From contig JAHEHB010000393.1 of the NCBI GenBank assembly GCA_024644775.1, positions 1 through 5,071 on the forward strand: a DNA stretch of 5,071 bases, in the 5' to 3' direction. A model generated the notes under the pieces. That model was not told the DNA's origin. It worked only from the letters and a program-made list of their open reading frames with translations, and did not search any database. Shown here piece after piece: positions 1-5,071 of this stretch (position 1 is the stretch's first letter; every line of letters starts with the position of its first letter). Made by a program: the position numbers and the translations under genes. This DNA comes from Deltaproteobacteria bacterium (lineage in GTDB: Bacteria > Desulfobacterota > Desulfobacteria > Desulfobacterales > SURF-15).

Positions 1-1
1 C

Positions 2-685
2 GCCCGGGCAAACGGCGCCATGCTCTTGGTGGACATGGCCCACATCGCCGGGATGGTGGCGGCCAAAGTCATCCCGAGCCCGGTTGCCTTCAGCGATTTT
101 GTCACCTTCACCACTTACAAGACGCTGATGGGTGGCCGCGGAGGGGTGATTCTCTGCAAAAAGGCGTATGCGCGCCGCCTGGATCAGACGATCTTCCCGG
201 GTGTCCAGGGTACGCCGTCTTTGAATCTTCTGGCGGCAAAAGCCGTCTGCCTCAAGCTGGCCATGGAAAACCGATTCATCGAAATACAGAAGGGGATCCT
301 TGAGAATGCCGCATGTGGCGCAGAAATCCTGTCCGCCAAAGGGTACCGGCTGGTATCCGGCGGCACCGACAACCACATGGTGCTCTTGGATCTGCGTATG
401 AAGGGGCTCTCCGGAAAACGGGCCGAAGAGATCCTGGAATCGGTGGGCATCGTCGTCAACCGAAACGTCATCCCCTATGATCCGGAAAAACCCAATATCA
501 CCAGCGGCCTGCGACTCGGTTTTTCGGCGGTAACCGCCCGTGGGATGAAGCCGCCGGAAATAAGACAGATTATCGATCTCATCGACCGGGCGTTAACTAA
601 TCGAAATGATCAGCACGTATTAAATCAAGTATCTGATGAGGTTGCTTCTCTTTGCAAATGCTTTACCTATTGCAGGGACGGTTAA
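2..685 (+). CDS. SHMT-family PLP enzyme, C-terminal part (partial, probable divergent GlyA paralogue)
   Basis: The reading frame is open from the left edge (first full codon at 2) to TAA at 683-685, giving 227 visible residues of a family usually about 415 long, so the N-terminal half lies outside. It is a fold-type I PLP enzyme of the serine hydroxymethyltransferase family; GlyA transfers the serine hydroxymethyl group to tetrahydrofolate, giving glycine, in the cytoplasm. Seen in order: the VDMAHIAG motif (Asp and His of the PLP pocket), the PLP-lysine segment TTYKT (Lys codon 119-121), FPGVQGTPSLN, SGGTDNHMVLLDL, the VNRNVIPYDP segment and SGLRLG, whose Arg (512-514) matches the substrate-carboxylate Arg. 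The C-terminal helix is also SHMT-like. Departures from the family are Tyr instead of His before the lysine, GGRGG instead of GPRGG, and GFSA instead of GTPA. Family membership is secure. Whether it is housekeeping GlyA, an aldolase or an alpha-methylserine-type enzyme is open, so I give no symbol. The last 95 bases are AT-rich compared with the rest. Confidence 0.93.
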   Translation, partial: ARANGAMLLVDMAHIAGMVAAKVIPSPVAFSDFVTFTTYKTLMGGRGGVILCKKAYARRLDQTIFPGVQGTPSLNLLAAKAVCLKLAMENRFIEIQKGILENAACGAEILSAKGYRLVSGGTDNHMVLLDLRMKGLSGKRAEEILESVGIVVNRNVIPYDPEKPNITSGLRLGFSAVTARGMKPPEIRQIIDLIDRALTNRNDQHVLNQVSDEVASLCKCFTYCRDG

Positions 686-701
686 CGCATCACTAAAGCT
701 A

Positions 702-706
702 AAGGA
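702..706 (+). promoter_or_regulatory. ribosome binding site of the M20 gene
   Basis: AAGGA lies 4 bases before the ATG at 711. Spacing is on the short side, but no better Shine-Dalgarno sequence precedes the alternative ATG at 741, so this supports the longer start. Confidence 0.55.
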
Positions 707-710
707 ATAA

Positions 711-1898
711 ATGGATACCCAACTTTTCAACGAATTAGTTATGGCAGTAAATGAGCGCTTCCTAATCGACCGTCTTAAGGAAATGGTGGCCATAAAGAGC
801 GAGAATCCATTTGACCAGGAACCCGTCGAAGGCTTTCGCGAAAAAGAGATGGCAAAATACTACGCACAGCAGATGCACCAGTTGGGCATGGAGGTCTCGT
901 CGCGGGAGGTATGTCCGGGGCGTCCCAACGTGTTCGGGTTCCAAAAGGGCACGGGTGCGGGCCCCACGCTGATGTTAGCCGGCCACCTGGATACCGCACA
1001 CACCGATGGATACCCGGAAGCTTACAACGTTCAGGAAACAGATGGAAAAATTTACGGACGCGGCGCCTGTGATATGAAGGCGGCTCTCGCCGCTTATCTG
1101 GAAGTGGTTCGGCTCCTGAACCAGAGCCCCATAAAACTCAAAGGAAATCTCTATTTGGCCGGGATCATGGACGAAGAATATCAACTGCTGGGATCCCGGG
1201 ATGTCGGTAAAAAGGGTCCCAGGGCCGATCAGGGCATCATCGGAGAGCCTACCGATCTTTCGGTCTGCCCGGCCAACAAGGGACGGGTAAGCACTTTCAT
1301 TCAAACTTTCGGCAAAGCCACCCATTCCAGTGTGCCGGAGAAAGGAGAAAACGCCATCATCCATATGGCAATGGTCATTCAAGCCTTTTCAGGATACAAC
1401 AACACCCTGCTGAAAGCCCGACCTCACCCCCTTTGCGGCCATGGTAGATTCAACCCAGGTGTCATCCGGGGTGGCGTGCAGGTCAACATGGTTCCGGATC
1501 TGTGCGAGCTGGAAGTAGACCGCCGTACTTTGCCGGGTGAGACCCAAGAGCATGTCTATGCGGAATTTAGGGCCCTCCTGGATCCACTCACCCGTAAAAA
1601 TCCGGATTTTCGGTATAACATTACGGCACCCACGTGGCGGGTACCACCAAATGACATTTCTGCAAACGAACCGGTGGTTCGATCCCTGCTGACCGCATAT
1701 GAAAGGGTTATGGGGCAGCGCACCCAGGCGGCCGCTTTCCCAGGAGGTTCCGATGCGCCCCATATGGGATTTCCCACCGTGTTGTGCGGACCGGGCGCCA
1801 TCACTCAGGCACACAGCACCAATGAATATGTTACAAAGGACCAGCTAATCTCAGCTGTCAAAATATATCTCCACACGGTGTTGGATCTGTTAGGCTGA
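711..1898 (+). CDS. M20-family metallopeptidase/deacylase (ArgE/DapE-like)
   Basis: A complete 395-residue cytoplasmic zinc hydrolase of the M20 family, which includes acetylornithine deacetylase, succinyl-diaminopimelate desuccinylase and related amidohydrolases. It has the full metal set: AGHLDTAH (His92, with Asp94 two residues on), GRGACDMK (bridging Asp121), MDEEYQLLGS (catalytic Glu155 and metal Glu156), GEPTDL (Glu179), and AHSTNEYV near the end (His368). The dimerisation or lid domain spans about residues 190-310, with KATHSSVPEKGENAI, the NMVPD strand and Arg271/272. Length is normal for the family. The chosen ATG has AAGGA at 702-706 with only 4 bases of spacing; an internal ATG at 741 would remove 10 residues and no motif. 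It follows the SHMT-like gene by 25 bases, so the two are likely one operon. The family is certain, but the substrate cannot be told: an N-acyl amino acid or a small amide is likely. I see no arginine or lysine biosynthesis genes nearby, which argues mildly against a plain biosynthetic ArgE or DapE role. Confidence 0.95.
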   Translation: MDTQLFNELVMAVNERFLIDRLKEMVAIKSENPFDQEPVEGFREKEMAKYYAQQMHQLGMEVSSREVCPGRPNVFGFQKGTGAGPTLMLAGHLDTAHTDGYPEAYNVQETDGKIYGRGACDMKAALAAYLEVVRLLNQSPIKLKGNLYLAGIMDEEYQLLGSRDVGKKGPRADQGIIGEPTDLSVCPANKGRVSTFIQTFGKATHSSVPEKGENAIIHMAMVIQAFSGYNNTLLKARPHPLCGHGRFNPGVIRGGVQVNMVPDLCELEVDRRTLPGETQEHVYAEFRALLDPLTRKNPDFRYNITAPTWRVPPNDISANEPVVRSLLTAYERVMGQRTQAAAFPGGSDAPHMGFPTVLCGPGAITQAHSTNEYVTKDQLISAVKIYLHTVLDLLG

Positions 1899-1920
1899 CG
1901 CCTGATTCTCAGGGCCACGT

Positions 1921-2020
1921 CATTTAGACACGTAATTAACTGAATTTGCTTAAGTTCGATTATTTTTTCAGAATCATGGAAATTCCAAACATCAAAAAAC
2001 AAAATTCAAAACTTTCAGAT
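1921..2020. other. AT-rich segment (26% GC)
   Basis: By hand count, only 26 of these 100 bases are G or C, in a window whose genes run near 50-58%. It includes A-rich runs around 1981-2010 with repeated short TTC/AAA-type units. It could be promoter-proximal AT DNA, a site for nucleoid proteins, or worn repeat sequence. A very weak promoter-like pair (TTGCTT at 1946-1951, CAGAAT at 1969-1974, 17 bases apart) sits in it, but AT-rich DNA yields such matches by chance. Confidence 0.6.
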
Positions 2021-2060
2021 CGGCCACGAGATACTATATCACTCGTTAGAATGTTTCTAT

Positions 2061-2090
2061 CACGCGCAGCGCAGGCGCTTGCGCCGCGTG
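2061..2090. repeat. GC-rich imperfect palindrome / stem-loop
   Basis: CACGCG (2061-2066) pairs with CGCGTG (2085-2090), then GCGCA (2069-2073) pairs with TGCGC (2080-2084). This gives 11 base pairs with a two-base CA bulge on the left arm and a six-base loop. It sits directly after the AT-rich segment in non-coding DNA. No T-run follows on either strand, so it is not a standard intrinsic terminator. A REP-like extragenic palindrome, a structured RNA element or a protein-binding site are all possible. Confidence 0.6.
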
Positions 2091-2104
2091 TTGGATATTG
2101 CCTG

Positions 2105-2117
2105 CCCTGTTACAGGG
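2105..2117. repeat. short perfect inverted repeat, possible operator
   Basis: CCCTGT and ACAGGG are perfect inverted arms separated by one T. A one-base gap is too tight for an RNA hairpin but suits a dimeric DNA-binding regulator. It lies about 400 bases before the TRAP binding-protein start, which is far for a direct operator. Chance occurrence is quite possible. Confidence 0.3.
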
Positions 2118-2338
2118 TCTGTGGGATTTGCGGTATCCCTCCGGCGGATCTAAGACCTCGACTTTGCAACGTTAGCCTGCATGCGGATAACTAAATTGCT
2201 TTCATCTGGCTGGGTTGCGATCTACTTGGACGTAACCGTGACCAACTGCTATTTTCTCTTGACAGAAGACAAACGGACTTGTTAGGGAAATAGTAAATTT
2301 ATCTGCACGGCAGACGCTGAGTCGATAGAGGACGGGTG

Positions 2339-2360
2339 GGTCGTAAGCAATTCTATGACC
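2339..2360. repeat. stem-loop in the non-coding region
   Basis: GGTCGTA (2339-2345) pairs with TATGACC (2354-2360): seven pairs including one G-U wobble, with an eight-base loop. It may be part of the leader RNA of the TRAP operon, but I recognise no riboswitch class. Confidence 0.3.
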
Positions 2361-2457
2361 GTACTTCAGCTCATGGATACGCATTGGGTGTTCAACCATT
2401 TTCGGTAGAGCGCGACTGTTTCTTTCCAATCAAAATATGTTTCATGGTCACTGGATG

Positions 2458-2475
2458 ATGGATGCCGACATCCAT
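2458..2475. promoter_or_regulatory. 7-bp hairpin in the leader of the TRAP binding-protein gene
   Basis: ATGGATG (2458-2464) and CATCCAT (2469-2475) are perfect inverted arms around the tetraloop CCGA, ending 44 bases before the start codon and 30 bases before the ribosome site. It could stabilise the 5' end of the mRNA or be an operator for a dimeric regulator. The symmetry is seen directly; the role is inferred. Confidence 0.4.
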
Positions 2476-2505
2476 GTGATTTCCACCTGCAACGTATAAC
2501 ACCAT

Positions 2506-2514
2506 AAAGGAGGT
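2506..2514 (+). promoter_or_regulatory. strong Shine-Dalgarno site of the TRAP binding protein
   Basis: AAAGGAGGT is a near-perfect match to the 16S rRNA 3' end and lies 5 bases before the ATG at 2520. It fixes the start and predicts high translation, as expected for a periplasmic binding protein made in excess over its membrane partners. Confidence 0.85.
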
Positions 2515-2519
2515 TTCAA

Positions 2520-3590
2520 ATGAAAAGATCGAATCGTTTTATGTGGGTCATTGCTTTAACAGTAAGTCTCAGCCTGGCCATGGCATTCAATCCGGGATTT
2601 GCTGAAGCGAAAACGATGAAATGGCGCTTGGGTAGCGCATGGACCCAGAAAGAGCGGAATATATCGCTTCAACTCTTCGCCGATCTCGTTAAACTCTATA
2701 CGAACGGTGAGATAGATATGAAATTTCAACCCAGCGGGTTACTGGGAAGCCATGATGAAATTTTCCATGCCGTTCAGGAGGGAAGCGTGCAGATGGGGGT
2801 TTTTGCCCCATATGTCAATCTCGTTCCGGGAGGGATGCTCAACTGGATGCCCTGGACCGTGGGAAGTTATGATGAGGCTTCCATTGCCTACCGGCCGCCG
2901 GATGGAATTTTGTATAAGATCATGGACAAGGCGTATGAAGAGGTCGGAATGAAACTCCTCTGGAGCCCCCCCATGGGGCCCTACGGACTCGGCAACAAGG
3001 CCCGTGAAATGAAACTGCCTGCGGATCTGAAGGGCAACAAGATGCGCGTGTCGGCATCCCTCGGATTCGTCAAGACCCTACAAAATATGGGCGAAGGCAC
3101 CGGCATGACCCTGCAGACCATCCCCTGGGCCGATCTTTACAACGCCCTAGAACGGAATGTTGTGGACGGCTGCTGGAGTCTCTGGTCTTCTTTGGTAGAA
3201 GAACGGCACTATGAGGTTTTGAAATATTACATTGCCCTCGGCTTCGGATGGGACTCCTGTAATGTCGCCATTAACCGGGAACTCTGGGACGGATTGTCCG
3301 ACAAACACAAGGAAGCCATCTGGGAAGCCGCAAAAATGGCTGAGGAAAGGGATTACGAAGCACACCGTCGGGCCGACAAAGCGTACCAGAAGCAGCTTGT
3401 GGCATCCGGGTTGAAGATTTATTTCCCGAACCCGCAGGAACGGAAAGAATGGCGGGAAAAGGCACGGATGGATAGCGTCTGGAAGGAATTGTGCGATCCC
3501 TGGCTGGAAAAGCATTACCCCGGAAAAAATATGGGTAAAACCATCCGGGATGAGCTTGATCGGATTCGGGCCGACGTCGAAGGACAATAG
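2520..3590 (+). CDS. dctP: TRAP transporter substrate-binding protein, DctP family
   Basis: A 356-residue periplasmic solute receptor of the DctP family. It captures the substrate and delivers it to the DctQM membrane complex, whose uptake is driven by an ion gradient (usually Na+). The N-terminus is a classic Sec signal peptide: positive MKRSNR, a hydrophobic core at about 8-22, and a probable cleavage after AEA around residue 30. The mature part starts KTMKWRLGSAW, typical of the first beta strand. Family marks follow: SGLLGSHDEIFHAVQEGSVQMG (about 72-93; here SGLLG and QEGSVQMG), LPADLKGNKMRV with Arg176 at the place of the conserved carboxylate-binding Arg, and the hinge segment ALERNVVDG (209-217). 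Length is normal. The pocket region is aromatic-rich (NWMPW, LLWSPP, CWSLWSS), so the ligand may not be a simple C4-dicarboxylate. The ligand cannot be named. It is the first gene of the dctP-dctQ-dctM set; the symbol denotes family, not C4-dicarboxylate specificity. Confidence 0.95.
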   Translation: MKRSNRFMWVIALTVSLSLAMAFNPGFAEAKTMKWRLGSAWTQKERNISLQLFADLVKLYTNGEIDMKFQPSGLLGSHDEIFHAVQEGSVQMGVFAPYVNLVPGGMLNWMPWTVGSYDEASIAYRPPDGILYKIMDKAYEEVGMKLLWSPPMGPYGLGNKAREMKLPADLKGNKMRVSASLGFVKTLQNMGEGTGMTLQTIPWADLYNALERNVVDGCWSLWSSLVEERHYEVLKYYIALGFGWDSCNVAINRELWDGLSDKHKEAIWEAAKMAEERDYEAHRRADKAYQKQLVASGLKIYFPNPQERKEWREKARMDSVWKELCDPWLEKHYPGKNMGKTIRDELDRIRADVEGQ

Positions 3591-3620
3591 GCACCATTTG
3601 CCGATACCGAATGAAAATTG

Positions 3621-3662
3621 AGGAGGAGGGGCCGATGGGGGTCCGTCCTCCTTTGGCTTTTT
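3621..3662 (+). terminator. terminator-like hairpin between dctP and dctQ
   Basis: AGGAGGA (3621-3627) can pair with TCCTCCT (3646-3652), with an alternative register at 3624-3630, across an 18-base G-rich loop. TTTGGC and then TTTTT (3658-3662) follow. The stem plus T-run resembles an intrinsic terminator, but the T-run starts a few bases late and the loop is large, so it is probably leaky. It starts 31 bases after the dctP stop. Partial termination here would leave more dctP than dctQM transcript. Confidence 0.6.
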
Positions 3663-3710
3663 AAGTGTATTTCTCTTAGGAACCCGGTAAAATAGATAAC
3701 CCCATCAGGT

Positions 3711-3716
3711 AGGTGA
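3711..3716 (+). promoter_or_regulatory. ribosome binding site deciding the dctQ start
   Basis: AGGTGA lies 5 bases before the ATG at 3722, ideal spacing. The in-frame GTG at 3713 falls inside this site and has nothing suitable upstream, so ATG 3722 is the better start. Confidence 0.65.
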
Positions 3717-3721
3717 GACCG

Positions 3722-4234
3722 ATGAAAACTCTATTCAAAAGGGCATTGCACGTCATCCAGACGGCCGAAGGCGTCATTTGTGTTATTGGACTGTTTGTTA
3801 CGACCCTGCTCATTTTTGCACAGGTGCTCAACCGGTATCTGCTTCATTTTGAAATCATGTGGCTCAGTGATCTGGCACTCTATATCTTTGTTTTTTTTAT
3901 GTTGATCGCTGCAGCATATTCAACCTGGAATGAGGGACATGTGGCGGTCGATTTCCTGCGTGACCGCATCGTACAGGGCCGGCCCCGGGTGGCCGCGGCC
4001 TACCGCCTGGTGTTGAATCTTTTGGCCCTGGCCGCTCTTTGGAGTATTTTGCCGATAGCATACAAATTTATGAAACGGGCCGCAAAATATCCGGAGTACG
4101 GCACGCTGGTTCGTTGGTTCAACACCAGTTGGCTCCAGATCACGCTGTTTATCGCGCTCTTTCTGGTGCTGATCCATCTGCTGGTGATCATCGGGAGAGA
4201 TATCGGGAATCTCTATAAAAGAATGCAAGAGTAA
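3722..4234 (+). CDS. dctQ: TRAP transporter small membrane subunit, DctQ family
   Basis: A 170-residue inner-membrane protein, the small subunit of the TRAP permease, which pairs with DctM and helps dock the binding protein. Four hydrophobic segments are visible at about residues 12-34, 48-68, 91-112 and 137-158. The family signature is seen in the first half: a Trp and acidic residue after the first helix (EIMWLSD, 44-50) and NEGHVAVDFLRD (70-81), which matches the common GH-x-x-VD motif between helices 2 and 3. The start is the ATG with a well-spaced AGGTGA; a GTG 9 bases upstream would add three residues (M-R-P) but overlaps the ribosome site. It lies 131 bases after dctP, behind a terminator-like hairpin, and 22 bases before dctM, with which it must be co-transcribed. 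Nothing looks broken. Confidence 0.92.
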   Translation: MKTLFKRALHVIQTAEGVICVIGLFVTTLLIFAQVLNRYLLHFEIMWLSDLALYIFVFFMLIAAAYSTWNEGHVAVDFLRDRIVQGRPRVAAAYRLVLNLLALAALWSILPIAYKFMKRAAKYPEYGTLVRWFNTSWLQITLFIALFLVLIHLLVIIGRDIGNLYKRMQE

Positions 4235-4244
4235 TCGAAGGAAT

Positions 4245-4250
4245 GAGAGG
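4245..4250 (+). promoter_or_regulatory. ribosome binding site of dctM
   Basis: GAGAGG lies 6 bases before the ATG at 4257 and supports that start. Confidence 0.6.
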
Positions 4251-4256
4251 TTGTAA

Positions 4257-5071
4257 ATGGAAATTGGAATCATCATCGGGTTGATTCTCTTTTTTATCGG
4301 AATTCTCATCGGACTCCCCCTTTGCTGGGTATTTGTGGGAAGCACTTCCATTGCCCTATTGATTTTGGACCTGCCCAGGTCTTTTATGGCAGGAACCGCC
4401 TACCACGCCATCGATAGTTATGTGCTCATGGCCATCGCCTTTTTTATCTTTGCCGGAAATATGATGTCCGTATCCGGAATCGCGGACCGGCTCACCCGGT
4501 TTGCATATGCGCTGGTGGGCCGAATCCGAGGCGGTCTTGTGGATGTCGGCATTGTGGCCACTGTCTTTATGGGCGCTTTGACCGGATCATCTTTGCCGTG
4601 TATTGCCGCCCTGATTCCCATCCTGGTCCCCCGTCTCGAACGGTTGGGTTATGCACGCGCGTACGTGACCGGTGTTTTGTGCTCCTCGAGTTTTCTGGGC
4701 TATCTGATACCCCCCAGTGTTCCGGCACTCATTTACTGCTTGGTCGCGCAACAATCGGTGGCCGCTGTATTTTTATCGACAGTGTTCCCGGGCCTGTTGC
4801 TCGCCGGTGGATATATGCTGGTGAATACCCTGATCGTCAGCAAATACTATCAAGAAACAGCGGATGCCCCGGAACTTCCTGAAAGCTTTACCGAAAACAT
4901 AAAGGAAATCGGCTCCTCCTTTTGGTCGGCCCTGCCGGCTCTGGGGTGTCCGGTACTGGTGCTGGTGGGAATTTACGGCGGTATCTGCACACCGAATGAA
5001 GCCGGCGCACTCGCAGTCGTCTATACCGCCGTCGTCGGTCTGTTCGTATACCGGGAAATGACCCCCAAAGC
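4257..5071 (+). CDS. dctM: TRAP transporter large permease subunit, DctM family (partial, C-terminus off the edge)
   Basis: The frame opens at ATG 4257 and stays open to the right edge: 271 full codons of a family usually about 425-430 long. DctM is the large membrane subunit that carries the transport path, with an elevator-type, Na+-coupled mechanism in studied members. Seen in order: a hydrophobic N-terminal helix with GLPLCWVFVG (19-28), AIAFFIFAGNMM then SGIADRL (59-79), LVGRIRGGL (87-94), the hairpin segment LTGSSLPCIAALIP (108-121), PRLERLGYARAY (125-136), LIPPSVPALIY (150-160), PGLLLAGGYML (178-188) and GIYGGICTPNEAGALAVVY (238-256), the second symmetric hairpin motif, normally written GIFTPTEAA. 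All are family landmarks. The segment SSLPCIAALIP departs from the more usual GS-x-x-A-x-x-AAIG pattern, which may reflect a subgroup. It follows dctQ by 22 bases. Confidence 0.93.
   Translation, partial: MEIGIIIGLILFFIGILIGLPLCWVFVGSTSIALLILDLPRSFMAGTAYHAIDSYVLMAIAFFIFAGNMMSVSGIADRLTRFAYALVGRIRGGLVDVGIVATVFMGALTGSSLPCIAALIPILVPRLERLGYARAYVTGVLCSSSFLGYLIPPSVPALIYCLVAQQSVAAVFLSTVFPGLLLAGGYMLVNTLIVSKYYQETADAPELPESFTENIKEIGSSFWSALPALGCPVLVLVGIYGGICTPNEAGALAVVYTAVVGLFVYREMTPK

Larger units (their letters stand above)
1899..2519. other. 621-base non-coding region between the M20 gene and the TRAP operon
   Basis: I find no convincing gene here. The one sizeable + strand ORF (1946-2194, 82 codons) and the - strand ORF (2202-2429, 75 codons) show no recognisable motif, no good ribosome site and no protein-like composition. 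Three parts can be told apart. Positions 1921-2020 are about 26% GC with A-rich runs. Positions 2026-2117 contain three inverted repeats in a row, including a GC-rich hairpin at 2061-2090. Positions about 2195-2519 are ordinary composition with two further stem-loops (2339-2360 and 2458-2475) and lead into the strong ribosome site of the TRAP binding protein. No T-run terminator follows the M20 gene. The promoter for the TRAP operon should lie here, but I cannot place it with confidence. Confidence 0.7.

Noticed and set aside
590..688. Inverted 8-mers GCGTTAAC (590-597) and GTTAACGC (681-688) flanking an AT-rich stretch, like ends of an insertion
   Set aside because: GTTAAC is itself palindromic so the symmetry is cheap, and the protein between them still matches the SHMT C-terminus, so no insertion is needed.
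975..1814. Long open frames on the - strand opposite the M20 gene (975-1382 and 1389-1814)
   Set aside because: They lie wholly opposite a gene with full family motifs, show no recognisable protein features and have no good ribosome sites.
1890..1935. Terminator after the M20 gene
   Set aside because: Only a 4-bp AGGC/GCCT stem over the stop codon and no T-run; too weak to annotate.
1946..2194. 82-codon + strand ORF in the intergenic region
   Set aside because: It runs through the AT-rich block and the palindromes, has no ribosome site and no recognisable motif. I cannot exclude a tiny orphan gene but see no support.
2208..2221. Sigma-54-like TGGC...TTGC
   Set aside because: The GG and GC elements are too close together for the required -24/-12 spacing.
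2259..2287. Perfect TTGACA -35 box at 2259-2264 as the TRAP promoter
   Set aside because: At 17-18 bases downstream there is only TTAGGG or TAGGGA, a poor -10. The nearest better match (AATAGT at 2289) is 24 bases away, too far. A promoter needing an activator is possible but unsupported.
2202..2429. 75-codon - strand ORF in the intergenic region
   Set aside because: Composition is not protein-like, no motif or ribosome site is seen, and it lies where the TRAP operon leader and promoter are expected.
2195..2519. Riboswitch (for example glycine type, given the SHMT-like gene) upstream of dctP
   Set aside because: I recognise no conserved core of the glycine or any other common riboswitch by eye; the stem-loops alone do not establish one.

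Overview
The window is about 5 kb of a bacterial chromosome. Every gene I can support lies on the + strand. Gene density, roughly 50-58% GC coding sequence, strong AGGAGG-type ribosome binding sites and a full TRAP transporter set fit a Gram-negative bacterium. A sulfate-reducing or related Desulfobacterota lineage is my best guess from general style, but nothing here proves it. I see no phage, integrase, transposase, CRISPR, rRNA or tRNA sequence.

Layout. Positions 1-685 hold the C-terminal half of a serine hydroxymethyltransferase (SHMT) family PLP enzyme, cut by the left edge. The next gene starts 25 bases later: a complete M20-family metallohydrolase of the ArgE/DapE/succinyl-diaminopimelate desuccinylase type (711-1898). 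The two are probably co-transcribed. A 621-base non-coding stretch follows (1899-2519). It starts very AT-rich (26% GC over 1921-2020), then has a cluster of inverted repeats including an 11-bp GC-rich hairpin, and ends in the leader of the next operon. Then comes a TRAP (tripartite ATP-independent periplasmic) transporter: the substrate-binding protein DctP (2520-3590), a terminator-like hairpin, the small membrane subunit DctQ (3722-4234), and the large permease subunit DctM (4257 to the right edge, incomplete).

How the genes may work together. The TRAP system would import an organic acid or related anionic solute using an ion gradient. The M20 enzyme would hydrolyse an N-acyl or amide bond. 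The SHMT-like enzyme would cleave or make a beta-hydroxy amino acid. A reasonable but unproven reading is an uptake-and-degradation cluster for an N-acylated or otherwise amide-linked amino acid. The SHMT-like protein departs from the family at several highly conserved sites (Tyr for the His before the PLP lysine, GGRGG for GPRGG, GFSA for GTPA). It may therefore be a paralogue with altered substrate or cofactor use rather than the housekeeping GlyA. That and the structured intergenic region are the most interesting points here; I found no clear evidence of a wholly new type of system.
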